64,000 nucleotides of DNA from Quercus robur (Eukaryota; Streptophyta; Magnoliopsida; Fagales; Fagaceae), in assembly GCF_932294415.1 (NCBI RefSeq), contig NC_065543.1, positions 28,849,530 through 28,913,529 on the forward strand. Reading direction: 5' to 3'. The notes under the pieces were generated by a model. That model was not told the DNA's origin. It made no database searches and saw only the letters and a program-made list of their open reading frames with translations. Shown one piece after another: positions 23,172-35,412 of the stretch (positions within the stretch are counted from its first letter, which is position 1; each line of letters begins with the position of its first letter). Position numbers and translations under genes: made by a program.

Positions 23172-23400
23172 CTGCATTTCCTTTTCTCAAAGATCCCTTA
23201 CTTCCAATATCTTCCTCTGTTTGGTTCTAAGAAAACAAGTAAAAACATAAGAAACCAAAAACTAATCTTGCACTGGAATTTGTTATTTTCAGTTACTATC
23301 ATATCACAATTCCTCTAATTAGAATATGCTCAGAGCTTGATTTAGCTTTTATTATTGTGAGATTTCGTTGCACTTAGATATAAGATTCACATCTTTTTTT
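22393..23400. other. 3' flank of the lipid-transfer protein gene and simple repeats
   Basis: The 3' UTR probably runs to about 22700. A short repeat-like block (AAATTACAAAGTTTGTCTATATC, mentioned by position 22854-22990) resembles the end of a dispersed element but has no partner here. Microsatellites (TC)n at 23112-23147 and (TA)n at 23147-23170 follow. No gene is seen. Confidence 0.4.
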
Positions 23401-23401
23401 T

Positions 23402-23423
23402 GGGGGGGGGGGGGGGGGGGGGG
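23402..23423. repeat. G22 homopolymer after a T run
   Basis: About nine T are followed by 22 G at the 3' side (minus orientation) of a LINE remnant. Compare 35132-35159 and 55710-55740. Confidence 0.7.
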
Positions 23424-23429
23424 TCAAAA

Positions 23430-23755
23430 AGGGCTACTTATATATTAGAAGCAACAAGTCTATTACAAAAAAGTGTTAGCTTTATCACTAGCTAACAGAT
23501 ACTCCACCATCGGCGGTGGTTCCACAAAAACTACAAAAGAGAAATTACGTCTAGCCCCAACTCTAACTAAAGCATATACGCAACGATTTGCTTCACAGTA
23601 GGTGTGTTCAACCCGTTTGTTGGGGATGGCTCTCAGAAGGGTCCAACAGTCAGTCAAAAGAGGCTCCATTAGCATATTGGCAAAATCATTATTCATTAGT
23701 TGAACAACACTCTTAGCATCCAATTCAACAATAAGGCTATTAAGATTGAGGTTCT
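23430..23755 (-). pseudogene. LINE RNase H C-terminal remnant
   Basis: The minus-strand ORF 23723-23463 reads MDAKSVVQLMNN, then CEANRCVYALVRVGA, then FVEPPPMVEYLLASDKAN. This is the typical end of the plant L1-type RNase H domain (RVT_3), with the EANR-x-x-x-x-L motif. It is 5'-truncated at about 23755. No tail can be read because a G22 run stands at the 3' side. Confidence 0.7.
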
Positions 23756-23958
23756 TGTACTTTTGTTATTGCTTATAGTAGGCTTTGTTGACTCATTCTA
23801 TGCTTTCTCTATACATGTTCTTTCTTAAATAAGTGTTTTTTAAGCGTTTTACAATTTTGTTAAAAATTGAGCCCTTGTGGCAGTCCATATGGACTCCTAA
23901 ATGTTGCCCAATTCAATAGCACCACAACCATATAAGAAGGAAATAGAAATTTTTGAAA

Positions 23959-24805
23959 GAGTTTAGCTTACTTCCAGTACTTTTTTAACTGGAATCTACT
24001 TTTATTTTAACTAGCCATGAACCCGCGCGTTGCGCGTAATAATTATTTTTATGGTAGTTTTATTAAAAAAAAATTACAATTTAAACTAATCTAAAAATGA
24101 GTAATGTATTTCGTAATTATATTTATATTTATTATAGGAACAATCATAAATGTAATAAAGAAACAATCCAAAACATCAAAAAAAATAAACTAAAAAAAAT
24201 TAATAAAACTTAACAATGATTAATTGAACCAATATTAGGATAAAATTTTGTTTTTGATAATCTATTAAGGTTATTTTCTTTGTAGAAATTATAATTTTGG
24301 CCACCCAAAACATATTATCAAATAAAAAATTATTAGAAAAATCTAAGAATTAAATTGCTTAAAAATAAAATTTGTCACCTATCTGATTATTTTTGTTTGG
24401 CTAACATTTGCTTTTCTTTAAATAAATGGCATTATAGAGTACTTCTAATACAACTATTAAGAGTACTTTGTCCGCCACAAAGGATTAGAAAATAAACAAA
24501 AATTAGTAGTCTCATAGTTTAACATCTAAATTGAGCACTATAAAAAATCATGCTATGTAACAAAATAAATATTAAATTATCTAAATCATGCTATGTAATA
24601 GAATAATATTATATTTTTATATGCTATATTTAATTCTTTAAAACGCAATAGGATAACATTTAACAATCAAAGAGAATAAAAAAAAATAACAACAATTTAA
24701 AAAACAAAACAAAATTGCATTAACCCAAAATAGAGTTTTAAAGAATATAAAAAATTATCAACCTAAAGTAGAGATGCAAGAAAAAAAAAATCCACCAAAA
24801 AATTT

Positions 24806-24840
<35 letters not shown>

Positions 24841-25573
24841 AAACCATTTTTTTTGTGAGGGAAAACTATGCATAGAATAAAAGAGATAGTAACAAATTTA
24901 TAGTAAGAGAGTGTGAATAAGAAGAGACAAAAATAAAAGGAAGATGAAAGGAAAGAGGAAGAATGAGATTAATATAAAGGGTAGTGGGGAGATGAAAAGA
25001 TAAGGGGGGAGATGAAAAGGTAAGGGATGGAGAAAGATTGAAGAAGTAGTGGGGAGATGAAATAGTCAGGGAGAGAGAAAAACTGGGGAAGTGTAAATAT
25101 TAAAAAAAATAAATGTTAAAAGCAATTATAGGAAAATTGAAAAAAAAAAAAACCTAAAGCTGAACTGAAAAGACTTTGGGTTGGGCTTAATAATGGAACT
25201 AAATAAATAAGAGGTGGGCTGGATTAATTATATAGATTTATTATAGGGTGATAGTGGAAGTAAATAAATAAGTAGTAGGCTAGATTTGTTATAGGATGAT
25301 AATGGAAGTAAATAAATAAGTTGTGGAAACCATTTTAAAATTGTAGGACAATTTTTTTTTTTTTTAAATGACGTCGCAGCTGATGTGACGCAACGTGAGA
25401 GCAGCAGCATTAAACACTACGTTTCAGCTTTTAGTAATATATAGATAGATGAGAGACTGCTACGTCACCCACTAACTATATAAAAGATGGAGATTGAAAC
25501 TCACTACCACTAGTTATTGTATATTTAAAAAGTTCATGTCTAGTTAAAAAAGTACTAGAGGTAAGCTAAACCC
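23959..25573. mobile_element. MULE-type MITE carrying a Helitron
   Basis: The terminal inverted repeats are GAGTTTAGCTTACTTCCAG at the left and, on the other strand, GGGTTTAGCTTACCTCTAG at the right, about 35 bp long with few mismatches, continuing AGTACTTTTTTAACT on both sides. The flanks TTTTTGAAA (23950-23958) and TTTTTGTAA (25574-25582) form a 9-bp duplication with one mismatch. The paralog at 47996-48215 has a single TTTTTGTAA there. Without the Helitron the MITE would be about 180 bp. Confidence 0.75.
24011..25449 (-). mobile_element. Non-autonomous Helitron, about 1.4 kb, second family
   Basis: The minus-strand 3' end is CTAG at 24011-24014, with a GC-rich hairpin CGCGC-GTT-GCGCG at 24024-24036. 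The 5' end is TCTATATATTACT near 25445, or TCTATCTATATATT at 25449. The flanks are A (24010) and T. It differs in end sequence from the Helitrons at 1-2.6 kb. It is AT-rich with a GA microsatellite at 24808-24836 and no Rep/helicase coding. Confidence 0.65.
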
Positions 25574-25642
25574 TTTTTGTAATACATGGAAAACAAAGCA
25601 AAAGAATGACTGTATGTAAAAAGGTAAAGGAGGAACAGAGTT

Positions 25643-28600
25643 TTTTTTTTTTTTTTTTTTGATTGCCAAACATATAACTAGTTTCATTGATACGGACCAA
25701 GGTCCATTAAAAGTACATCATTTTGAATTTGGAGTTCAATAACAGGGGGAGTGTCCTCCACCCATATAACACAATCAGCAACATGCAAAGCATTCCTAGC
25801 AAGTAAGTGAGCAGCCCTATTGTTATTCCTTTTGACGTGATCAGCCCTCCAGGACTTGAAGTGGCTAAGGCACCTCTGTGAGCCTTCAACCACCTTTTGG
25901 ATGACTGAAGCTGGGAAACCAAAACCATTTAGCGCAAGCATTACTAGCTGAGAGTCCCTTTCCACCATAATGTCCCTCAATCCCAGGTCCCAAGCTAACA
26001 AAATACATGTTTCAGCAGCTTTTGCTTCGGCTTCTAAGGCTCCCCAAGGCGCAGCAACCTTCTTACATAATGCCCCCATCATCTGTCCTTTGTCATTTCT
26101 AATGACCACCCCAAGACCACAGCACCTTTGCTCCTTAAACACAACTGCATCAACGTTTACCTTATACTTACCTTGAGTAGGAGGAGTCCAATGTTTAACT
26201 CGAGTGGCTGGCTGGGTTTTTTGGCCCACATTCAGACAAGCCGCTCGAAATTCTTCCATATAAATCCTTGCTTCCCCTTCAATGGTCTTTCCATTCTTGC
26301 ATTTACCCCCAAACCTGACAGCATTTCTGTTGTTCCAAAGCAGCCACACCGTGACAGCAAACTTCTCCCAATCCTTCTCACCTGAGGAAGCCATTAGCAA
26401 CCACACCACATCGAGGAATTCCTTTGGGGGGCAGTCAAGTCTGTCTAGCTTGAAGCTTGTCTCACTCCAGGCTTCTTTTGCTACTTTACACCCCCAAAGA
26501 ATATGACCCGATGATTCACACTCCCCACAAAGGTCACACATGTCCTCCTTAATAACCTTCCGGTGCACTAAACATTGTTTCGTGGGTAAAGCATTTTTGC
26601 AAGCCCGCTAAAAGAAATGCTTAACTTTGTTTGGGCACTTTAAACTCCATCCAAGCTTCCAAATGGCTTCCATTTTTGATGTATCGGAGCAGCACGGGCC
26701 ACCTCCATTTTCCTTTGAGACCTCAAGGTACCGGACTGCCACCCTGTATGCACTCTTAACGGAAAAGATGCCATTGGGGGTTTTAGCCCAAATCTGGGAG
26801 TCAGCTGGTTTCATAGAACTAATAGGAATACTCATGATGGACTCAGCCTCAAAGGGAATGAAGAAACTCCTAACCAAATCACCATTCCATTCAGCTTTGT
26901 CATGAACCATCAGGTTGGCTACATTCTCCCCATAGACCAATGCAAGCTTGGGAGAAATAATTCTACCTGTCATCGTAGAAGGAAGCCAAACGTCATTCCA
27001 TATTTTGATACTCTTTCCGTCACCCACACACCATCGAATCCCATCCCTTAACACAGGTATGGTTGCCATCAAGCTTCTCTAAATATAGGAGGGTCTTTTC
27101 CCCACCTGGGCATCCAAAAAAGAGGAATTTACAAAATACTTCGCTTTAAGCACTCTGTGGAGAAGGGAGCCAAGACTTTGCTGAATTCTCCACCCTTGTT
27201 TAGCTAGGAGTGCAAGATTGAAGGCTTTCAAGTCACGAAAACCCATGCCGCCCTCCTTCTTTGATTTGCACAGGTTTTCCCACGAAACCCAAGCAATCTT
27301 CCGAGCCTTTTCTTTCTTTCCCCACCAGAAACTCCCAACCAAAGAGTTTATTTCCGAGCATAAAGAATCAGGCAGCTTGAAGCAATTCATGGTGTAGGTA
27401 GGAGTAGCTTGTGCAACCGCCTTTATTAGGACTTCTCTACCGGCATTAGACAAAAGCTTCCCCTTCCACCCTGCTATTTTCTTGCTTATCTGGTCTTTAA
27501 TACGGTTGAAAGCCTTTTTCTTTTCCCTACCCACCATCAGGGGCAAACCCAAGTATTTCTCGTGATGTTGAACAATCTATGCCCCAAACATGTCCTTCAC
27601 CCCACTTTGGATGTCAGCCCTTGTATTCTTACTAAAAAACAAGGATGTTTTATCCCTATTAATCTTTTGCCCTAACTCCTTCTCATAGGTGTCTAAAACC
27701 TCAGCCACCTGCTTGCATTTCTCCATTATAGCTCTACAAAAAATTATGCTATCATCTGCAAAGAAAAGGTGTGAGATCGATGGTGCAAGTTTGCTCACTC
27801 CCACCCCCTTTAACAGCCCCACATCTTCCTTTTTTCTGATCAGTGCAGATAGCCCTTCCGCACACAAGAGGAATAAATAGGGAGAAATAGGGTCGCCTTG
27901 GCGCAACCCCCTCATAGGTGTGATTTTCCCTTTAGGTTCCCCATTGATGAGTACCTAATAGGTCACCGTGGTCACACACATCATAACTAGGGAAATCCAT
28001 CTCTCACAAAACCCCAACTTCCTCATAACGATCTCAAGGTACTTCCATTCTACCCGGTCATAGGCTTTGCTCATGTCCAATTTAATGGCCATTAAGCCTT
28101 CCTTCCCTTTTTTCCTTTTGCCAATAGTATGCATAGTTTCGAAAGCTACCACCACATTATCTGTTATGTGTCGCCCTGGCACAAAAGCACTTTATGCTTC
28201 ATTAATCACCTCATGTAGAATTTTCTTCAATCTATTTGCCAACACTTTCGAAATTAACTTATAGATCACGTTACATAGGCTAATTGGCCGATAGTCCGTT
28301 ATCTTTTGTGGGTTTTTGATCTTCGGAATTAGACAGATATATGTATTATTAATATCCCTAGGCATCACCCTTGTGTTAAGAGCTTGCAATACACAATTGG
28401 AAACACTACCACCAACAATATTCCAATAGTTTTGGTAAAAAATGGGAGACATACCGTTAGGCCCGGGAGATTTTGTGGGGTGCATTTGTCGAAGCGCTCG
28501 CCACACTTCTTCCGCTTTAAAACTTCCCAGTAGCTCATTGTTCATCTCAGGGGTCACCCTCTCGTTCACTGCCTCCAGGCTTGCTCCAAAATTTGAAGGA

Positions 28601-29530
28601 TGGTCTATACTGAATATTGATGAGAAATAATCCAGGATGATCTTCTCTGTCGCCCCTTGCTCCTCCTGCCATATACCTCCTTCATCCATCAAACCCCCTA
28701 TTCTGTTTTTCCACTATCTTTGGCTGGCTGAAGCATGGAAGAATTTTGTATTTCTGTCTCCGTGTTGCAACCAAAGTACCCGAGATCGCTGGTTCCACAT
28801 AATTTCTTCCCTGATGTAGAGCTCATTTAACTCCTTGCGGACTGCACTTATCTCCGCTGTTGTATCGTGAAGCATGTTAAGGGACTCAAGTTGTTGGAGG
28901 CGATCTTGTTTTTGCTTTAAATTCTTAGCCACATTCCCAAATTTATTCTGATTCCACCCTTTCAGGTTGCTTTGACACCTTTCAATTCTTTCCTAGATAG
29001 GCATATCTGAGTCCTCTATATACGAATTCCAAGCCATGTCTACAATTTCTTTGCACTCAGCCTCTCTCACCTACATTGCTTCAAACATGAATCTTTTCTT
29101 CTTTTTCTTTTGCTGCTGCAACTTGTTCAGGGACAAAGCCAGCAAACAATGGTCCGATGTTGACATCGAAATATGGAAGACTTTAGCCTCTGGAAAGAGC
29201 AGGAGCCAAGCTTCATTAGCCACCATTCTGTCTAGACGGAGCAGTGTGCGTTGCTCCCCATGCCGTCCATTACACCAAGTAAATTTCTGCCCCACAAAGT
29301 CCAAATCCACCAAACCACATCTGCTAAGGACTTCACGGAAACTCCTTATCTGATTTGCATCTCTCTCCCTCCATCCCAACTTCTCATTTGGATGCAAAAT
29401 CTCATTAAAATCTCCACAAACTACCCACGGCATCTCACATTGGGCATGCAGAGCTTCAATCAATTGCCAAGAGCTCTGCCTTTTGCTCGTATCCGGATGC
29501 CCATAAAACCCGGAAATTCTCCACGGACCG
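25643..29530 (-). mobile_element. 5'-truncated L1-type LINE, 3.9 kb
   Basis: It begins on the + strand with a T20 tract (the poly-A tail, 25641-25660). It is flanked by a perfect 15-bp duplication, AGGAGGAACAGAGTT, at 25628-25642 and 29531-29545. Only ORF2 remains, truncated inside the endonuclease domain at the 29530 end. The inverted paralog at 48088-48089 shows the uninterrupted target. Confidence 0.92.
25684..29525 (-). pseudogene. LINE ORF2: endonuclease, RT, zinc domain, RNase H
   Basis: Domains in minus-strand order: endonuclease C-half (VVCGDFNEI, TSDHCL) at 29525-29071; RT (KSPGPNGMSPIFYQ, PISLCNVIYKLISKVLANRLK, KLDMSKAYDRVEW, RQGDPISPYLF, FADDS) at about 28692-27600; thumb and linker to 26608; zf-RVT (CDLCGECESSGHILWGC) at 26560-26470; RNase H (VNVDAVVFKEQ to NRAAHLLARNAL) to 25684. 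All open segments lie in one reading frame. It is interrupted only by stops near 29068, 28985, 28711, 28189, 27952, 27574, 27073 and 26587, with no frameshift that I can see. Confidence 0.9.
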
Positions 29531-29650
29531 AGGAGGAACAGAGTTAACTAAAATCAAAGTGAGAGGAGAATGGGAGCAAGATTGTCAATTATTAGAAAAC
29601 GAAAATTACGTTATCTGGTGCCGCTTTAGAGTTCTTACACGTGTGCTTTT

Positions 29651-30155
29651 TAAATTCCAGGCTCAATGGCGCAAAAGAAAACCGGGTATGTAAATATTTT
29701 TTATTCCAAAACATAAACGATGGCATGCCCATATCAAACCTAGAACCCCTATGAGTAGGAGAATCCAGTAGCAAACTCCAATGGAGTCTTTTTCTTCACA
29801 TTTATGGCAGAAACAAGTCCCACATCTACATTTAAATCAATTATGTCAAGAATAAGATCAACTGTGTAATATGCTATGTTTGCTTATCCATGAAATTAAG
29901 ATAGACAAAAATAGACAAGGCAAAAATATTAAAAACCTCAGATATATAATAAGAACATAAAATTTCGGGACTAGAGGCAGTCAATGGAGGATTAGTGATA
30001 TTCCCTATAATACGAATTATGGTTTGAGTATCTCATCCCCCTCATTAGATTATGTTCTCCTTAAGGGGAAGTTAAATTGGGCTCACTCTACTTTAGATTG
30101 TACTTGTTGGTAATGTATTTTAGTCTAATAAGATCTATATATATATATATATATA
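29651..30155. other. Intergenic sequence, unidentified
   Basis: There is no believable ORF and no repeat I can pair, other than a (TA)n run at 30138-30155. Confidence 0.4.
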
Positions 30156-30157
30156 GA

Positions 30158-30322
30158 TAAATGTTACGTCCACAACATTTTTACAACAAATTACAGATGG
30201 TTAGTTGTTATTAGGTCAAATTTAAACTTAATACTAAGATTACTTTTTTAACCCAAAAATAACAACCTGTCACTTAGGATTTGTTGTAAAAATATTGTAG
30301 ACATATCATTTCTCATATATAT
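30158..30322. mobile_element. hAT-type MITE, about 165 bp
   Basis: The inverted ends are GTCCACAACATTTTTACAACAAAT on the left (reported here only as positions 30171-30194) and a near-identical reverse complement at about 30285-30310. Both sides run into (TA)n, so the target duplication cannot be read. The end sequence is like that of the element at 60138-60321, which has a clear 8-bp duplication. Confidence 0.6.
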
Positions 30323-30985
30323 ATATATATATATATTCAAATAGTATCAACTTAATGAATTGCAATTTGTGTTGCATGGGCTTGCGTGACACGTATGGGA
30401 CCTTTCAAACCAGTTCTGGTTGTCATCTCAGCACAACAATGTAGGCCGACACCAATTCTATCAATGTCTCCCTTTAAACTATCCCTATTGTATTCATTTG
30501 TTTGGGTATGTTTGATTTAAGAATTAAAGTGAATCAAATCTAATAAAATATACCATATTTTCTATATTTTTGGAAAAGAGAAAGAGAACTATATATTGTT
30601 CGAGGAGAATGATGTTGCAAATATATCAAAAGTTAATATTACTAACGAAGTTTCTAGGACATGTATTACTAAAAAAAACCTAGTTCATGTCTAATTGTTT
30701 CAACAGGGAAAAGATATATGATTATTTCAATAGGGAGGAAATATGATGTGATGGAAATATAAATCATAAAAAGTTATGATTTCATTATATAATCGAGTTA
30801 CAGTACTACAGTTTTTTTTTTTTTTTTTTTTTGGCTAAATATAAGGTTACTATTATTATCTCAATCCAAATTCAACGTTTCAAACAAACAATTATCTATA
30901 ATACATTATGGTCACACTTCTATAAAAGCAAATAAAAAATATGCATAACATAAAATAACAATATTTAAAATGGTCATAGCAAATA
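30323..30985. other. Intergenic sequence, unidentified
   Basis: AT-rich with a (TA)n run at 30317-30337 and a T22 tract at 30812-30832. No gene or paired repeat is recognised. Confidence 0.4.
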
Positions 30986-30987
30986 CC

Positions 30988-31204
30988 TGAAGTTCATGAA
31001 GAAGCAACGTGGTTTTTGGATGATTTTCTTGCAAAAGAGAGGGTCCAAAAACTGGTTGCAGTTCAAGCCAGGGCATTGAATGTTGAGCACCTTGGCGTCA
31101 ATCTTGGCTTGGCTGTATTTGGCTATTCAGTCATCCTCATCATCTCCTGAAGCATCAGCTTGAACATTCAAGTCATTCACTTTGTAATTTTCATTTGAAT
31201 TACC
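30988..31204 (-). pseudogene. Fragment resembling an RBR-type E3 ubiquitin ligase exon
   Basis: On the minus strand an acceptor-like ATTATTACAG (about 31213-31204) leads into an open stretch with an acidic run (ASGDDEDD), then a TGA stop at about 31129. After it, in the same frame, comes KIDAKVLNIQCPGLNCNQFLDPLFCKKII. The Cys spacing and CPG-x-x-C-x-x-x-LDP-x-x-C pattern resemble the IBR part of plant RING-between-RING ligases. The stretch ends in a donor-like CTTCAG then GTATTT near 30988. With the in-frame stop and no neighbouring exons it is a pseudogene or a captured fragment. Confidence 0.4.
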
Positions 31205-31213
31205 TGTAATAAT

Positions 31214-32750
31214 TTATGAGAAACAGCGTTATAACCACCAAACTATGTCATCCATTACTGGATAATCAATACCAAAAAAAAAAAATCCCTAATGGAAGGC
31301 ATGATTTTCATCAACAGCCATCATTAATTTTCGCAATGATGGTTGCACCTTCAGCAAAATAACTCAAACAAGGAGCTTTGCTTCAGTCCAACAAATGGTA
31401 ATTTAAACTTCAGTTTGTACCATTCTGATTTCGCAATGATCTTTAATCAAAGAAAAGCTTTTTTGGAGCTCAATTTGCAGAGTGGATCAATGACATTGCT
31501 TGAACATTGTTTCCTAAATTATCTGCATAAGATGCATGACAAGGTGTTTTACACTAATTCCTGATAACAGGCCCCTTCTTAAAATGGTCATTTTATATAA
31601 TTTTATTTTGGGACTAAGTGACATCACCTCCCCACATAAACAAGACGCTGAAGCAAGGTCATGGGTTGGTCTCTGTCGCAAATAATCAAATTATATTAAA
31701 CAATTTCCGTAGTCTCCTTAATTTGAGCTGTATGCCTTCTAAAGAATCTACTCATGATCATCTTTCTTTCCAATGATCCATCAAAACACCCTGCTTTTCG
31801 CTACAATTAAGTTTCAGCCGGGAAACTGTTACTGATAGTTAGGTATTTTGAACCATGAATACGGTTGGTGCTACCTAGCTGGTCCATAGAACTTCTTTAC
31901 CTTGATTAGGCATTTAGTGATCAACACTATTGCATAAAAGCCACTCCAGGCTCCTCCTTATGGATGATCAATCCACTAAGTTGGAAACAAAGATGGAGGA
32001 GAAAGCAATCACATAGGAGTATCCCCATGCCCACGGGTAGGTATGGTTAAGGCACCATTATGTGTGTGGTGGACACATGATATTTTACATGGCCAGAACT
32101 GCGGGAAACCATGGTAGATGGTTTTGTCGGTGTCCACTGTGTTTGGTATGATAGATTTTGTTAACTATTATGATTGGTACTATATGCCCAATCTCTGAAA
32201 TATTTTCTATTATTAATTTTTAAATATTTATTTTTTGGTGACGGTTGTACAAACCACAAGAATGATTTCATTTGGGTCACAGGACAACCAGTAGTAGCAA
32301 GAAATCTCCAGCATCGCATTGGTCACACACACCTGAAGCACGTACATCATCTCCACTAGCTCATAAGGGAGTGCAAATGAGGATTATAGAATTATGTATT
32401 TTTGTGTTATTATAAAAAGGTCTTGTCCAGTGTACAAAACTCTCATTTTTTGTGGGGTTGGGAGAGGTGATTTATACTAATGGTAATTGTATTTAAATAT
32501 ATAAAACTAATGTAATTACCTTTAGACTTTTTATTTGACATTTTTATATGTATTAGGATGTAAGATTTAATATTTATTTTAAAAAATGAATAACCCATCC
32601 AACAATATTTCCCTCTTATTGGAAAAAAAGGCATTCTACAAGAATTCATAACCACACTTAAAATATATTCAACATGATAACCTTTCACTAGATTTTTTAG
32701 CATCATTCCAAATGTAAATTTTCAAATGGATGCATTCTATCACAATGCAT
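31214..32750. other. Intergenic sequence, unidentified
   Basis: Mixed-composition sequence with only short ORFs (for example 31343-31564), none with recognisable content. No inverted or direct repeats were noticed. Confidence 0.4.
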
Positions 32751-32751
32751 T

Positions 32752-33873
32752 TTGTTCAAATTCTGTGGTGCAACATTGGGGTGGTGTGGCTGTGTGGGTG
32801 GTGTTTGGGGTGTTGCTACCATGGATAATGATTTAGAGAGGTTTCATAGTCGTGGGTTGGGTGTATGGTGGATGATAGTGATTGATGGATTTTATGATAG
32901 GATTTTGGGTGGGATGGGTGTATGGTGGATGATAGTATTGATAGAATTTATGAGAGGATTTCAACTGAACTGTCTACCAATTTGAAGGCGGAGGTTGGTC
33001 AGAAACTTGATATTGGGGTGGTGTGGCTATGTGGGTTGGCTTTGACTGACTGTGTGGATTGTGGTGTGGTGCAACATTTTCTGAGTTGGCTTTGACTGGG
33101 CTTGATGGGGAGGAACCAATTTGGGTGAAGCCATTGATGGTGTTGATACCAGCGGCTAGTGGGGGGGAAGATTTTTTCTTTAATGACAATGAAAGCAGAT
33201 CACAAAAGCAACAGTCTAGCTGGGTGATGAAAAGATTTAATGGGTTTGGGAAATATATGGGTGTGAGGACTGATGGTTTTGAGGAGGCTATCATGGAGTT
33301 GATGAGTGCTATGGAAGTTAATGTGGAAGATGATCTTTGAAGGTTTTACTCCAAAGAAAATAATAGGTAGTTCAGGAACTAGAGGGCATTGTGAGTTGAA
33401 GAAACACAATCCACACAGCCATCCTTGATAGTGTTACAAAAGGAGAAAAGGAGGGCAATAGGATGGTCAAATTGTGTGATTCGCGATCTTTCAAAAATGT
33501 AGTAATTAATACTGCCTTTACACCAACGGCTAATGGGAAGGAAACCGCTAAAAATGTGGATCGAGATATTAGGGATACATCACAAGTCAAAGATCACCCA
33601 GAATTAAATGAGCGTTTTATTTTTAAAATGGGGCCGAATGGGAAATATGTGGTGAAATGGGCTGATGTGGAGGAGTTGAGCCCAATGAGTGATGTGGAGC
33701 CCATTAGTGGTGAACCACATAGTTTTGTCCCTCAATTTCCTACTGTGGGCCAAGCATCTTAAAAATTTTGGAGACTTATGGAGCAGCAGCACCACTCCTC
33801 AACAGGCCCAACAACAAAGCCCAATCGGTTAGAGACTAATATCACCATTCCTTTGGAGCCTCAAATGCAAGAT
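32752..33873 (+). pseudogene. LINE fragment, region upstream of RT, left part
   Basis: Open pieces 33059-33340 and 33463-33762 contain SSWVMKRFNGFGKYMGV followed by FEEAIMELMSAME, a pattern common in plant L1 polyproteins between the ORF1-like region and the endonuclease. 32855-32970 holds an imperfect duplication of a Gly/Asp-rich stretch (GGTGTATGGTGGATGATAGT twice). The sequence stops at 33876 where the Harbinger element begins and appears to resume at 45751. Confidence 0.5.
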
Positions 33874-33929
33874 TTAGGGCTTGTTTGGTTTAGGGGTGTT
33901 TTGAGTCATATGACTGGAAACTCATAACT

Positions 33930-34830
33930 GAGTTTGAGAATTACGTGGGACCCATACAATTTTGAGTGTTTGGCTTGATTTCCTTTCCCTGTTTTCATCA
34001 CTCAAACTCAGTTTGGTTTGAGTGAGAGTGATAAAAACCGAAAACACCAAATTGGTGTTTTCTATTTCTGAGTTACATAACTCAGTGGCAAGAATGTAAA
34101 ATTTCTGACCTCGTGAAGCCCATAGCTTATGTATTGTCATGTCAGCTCAGACCTATTTTGATATTACCATTGCAAGACCATTTCTCTTTCTCAGTTCCCT
34201 CAAAATTTTTCTGCCAAAAATTTTCCCCCTTTCTCACTTCCCTCTCACATTTCATTACTCCATCAAATCGAAGCACGAAGTGGGTTTGAAGTCATTTCTC
34301 TGCACCTGGGTCTAAACTGAAGTGGGTTTGAAATCCTTTCTCTGTCCGTTGAAAAGACCATTTGAACGCAGCTCTGTGATCTTCTCCCAGGTGCGTATAT
34401 CTCTGTCTCCCTCTCCATTGTCAATGGCCATTGTATGATTTGGGTATTGTGGTATAATTTCTGTTTGGTATTGGTGAGTGTGTTGAAGTGGTTTTTCTCC
34501 ATGGACTCATCTTCGATCTTTCTTTCTTTTTATACTTTCTGTTTTACTAATCTGCACTTGGGTCTTTCTTTTCATTATATGTGTTTTATTGAAGTGGGTC
34601 TTTCTTTCTTTCTTGTGGTATGAAATTTATGTGACCCATTTGTTTAATTGATGAACTGAAATTGCCATTTGTTTGATTTATTTTCCTACCTTTAGAGATT
34701 CTTTCATCATCGACAACAAATAAGATATCAAACCTTGAACACACCTATAACAAGTAACCCAATCTAGAAGTCAAAAGAGTTCACTACTTGAACACGGGAA
34801 TGGGTCAGATAGGGAATACTTAAAAAAATG

Positions 34831-34871
<41 letters not shown>

Positions 34872-35400
34872 CACTGATTATCTTCACTCTCAAAAATTGA
34901 AGGGAACTTATCTCATTTTCTTTTCTTTTCTTTTTTCTTCGTGTTCTGCTATTTTGGATTGGCCGAAGCTGTGTATGTAGTGTATCTTATATGTGTAATT
35001 TTTTATACAACATGACAAACAATAGTTAGGAAATACTTCCATTGCTCTCTCTTTGGTTGCTGAAAGAACAGATGATGTATATATGAATTTTGCATATAAG
35101 TCTTGAGTGGAGCACTTTTTCTGTCACAGTTCCCCCCCCCCCCCCCCCCCAAAAAAAAATTGAAACTTAATTGTACTCCTTCTTACCTACAGTTTCTTGG
35201 TCATCATTTTCTTTTCTTTCCATAACTTGTTTCTTTACTAACCATATAAATATTGGAATAAGAAATGGAATTCATAAGAAATGCTACTTTTGCCAAAACT
35301 TATTGCAGCAGCAATGGGTTCCTCTTCCAATAGAAATGAAATGGCCAATTCATAGAACTATATATATATATATATATATATCTTCGCAATTGTGTTGGGA
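33930..35400. other. Left non-coding arm of the Harbinger element
   Basis: Subterminal sequence contains repeated gagttt/actcaaac-type words that are mirrored near 45580-45720. It also has an A33 run at about 34837-34869, a C19-A9 homopolymer pair at 35132-35159 and (TA)n at 35362-35383 just upstream of the SANT gene. No ORF is credible. Confidence 0.5.
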
Positions 35401-35412
35401 TATTTGTATTAG

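Larger units (their letters stand above)
23880..29650. repeat. Dispersed repeat or duplicated segment, split by insertions
   Basis: Three pieces, 23893-23958, 25574-25642 and 29531-29650, together match the uninterrupted inverted sequence at 47996-48215. The first two are separated by the MULE-type MITE with its Helitron, the last two by the L1 LINE. The match ends at GAGTTCTTACAC on one side and CTAAATGTTGC on the other. Confidence 0.8.
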
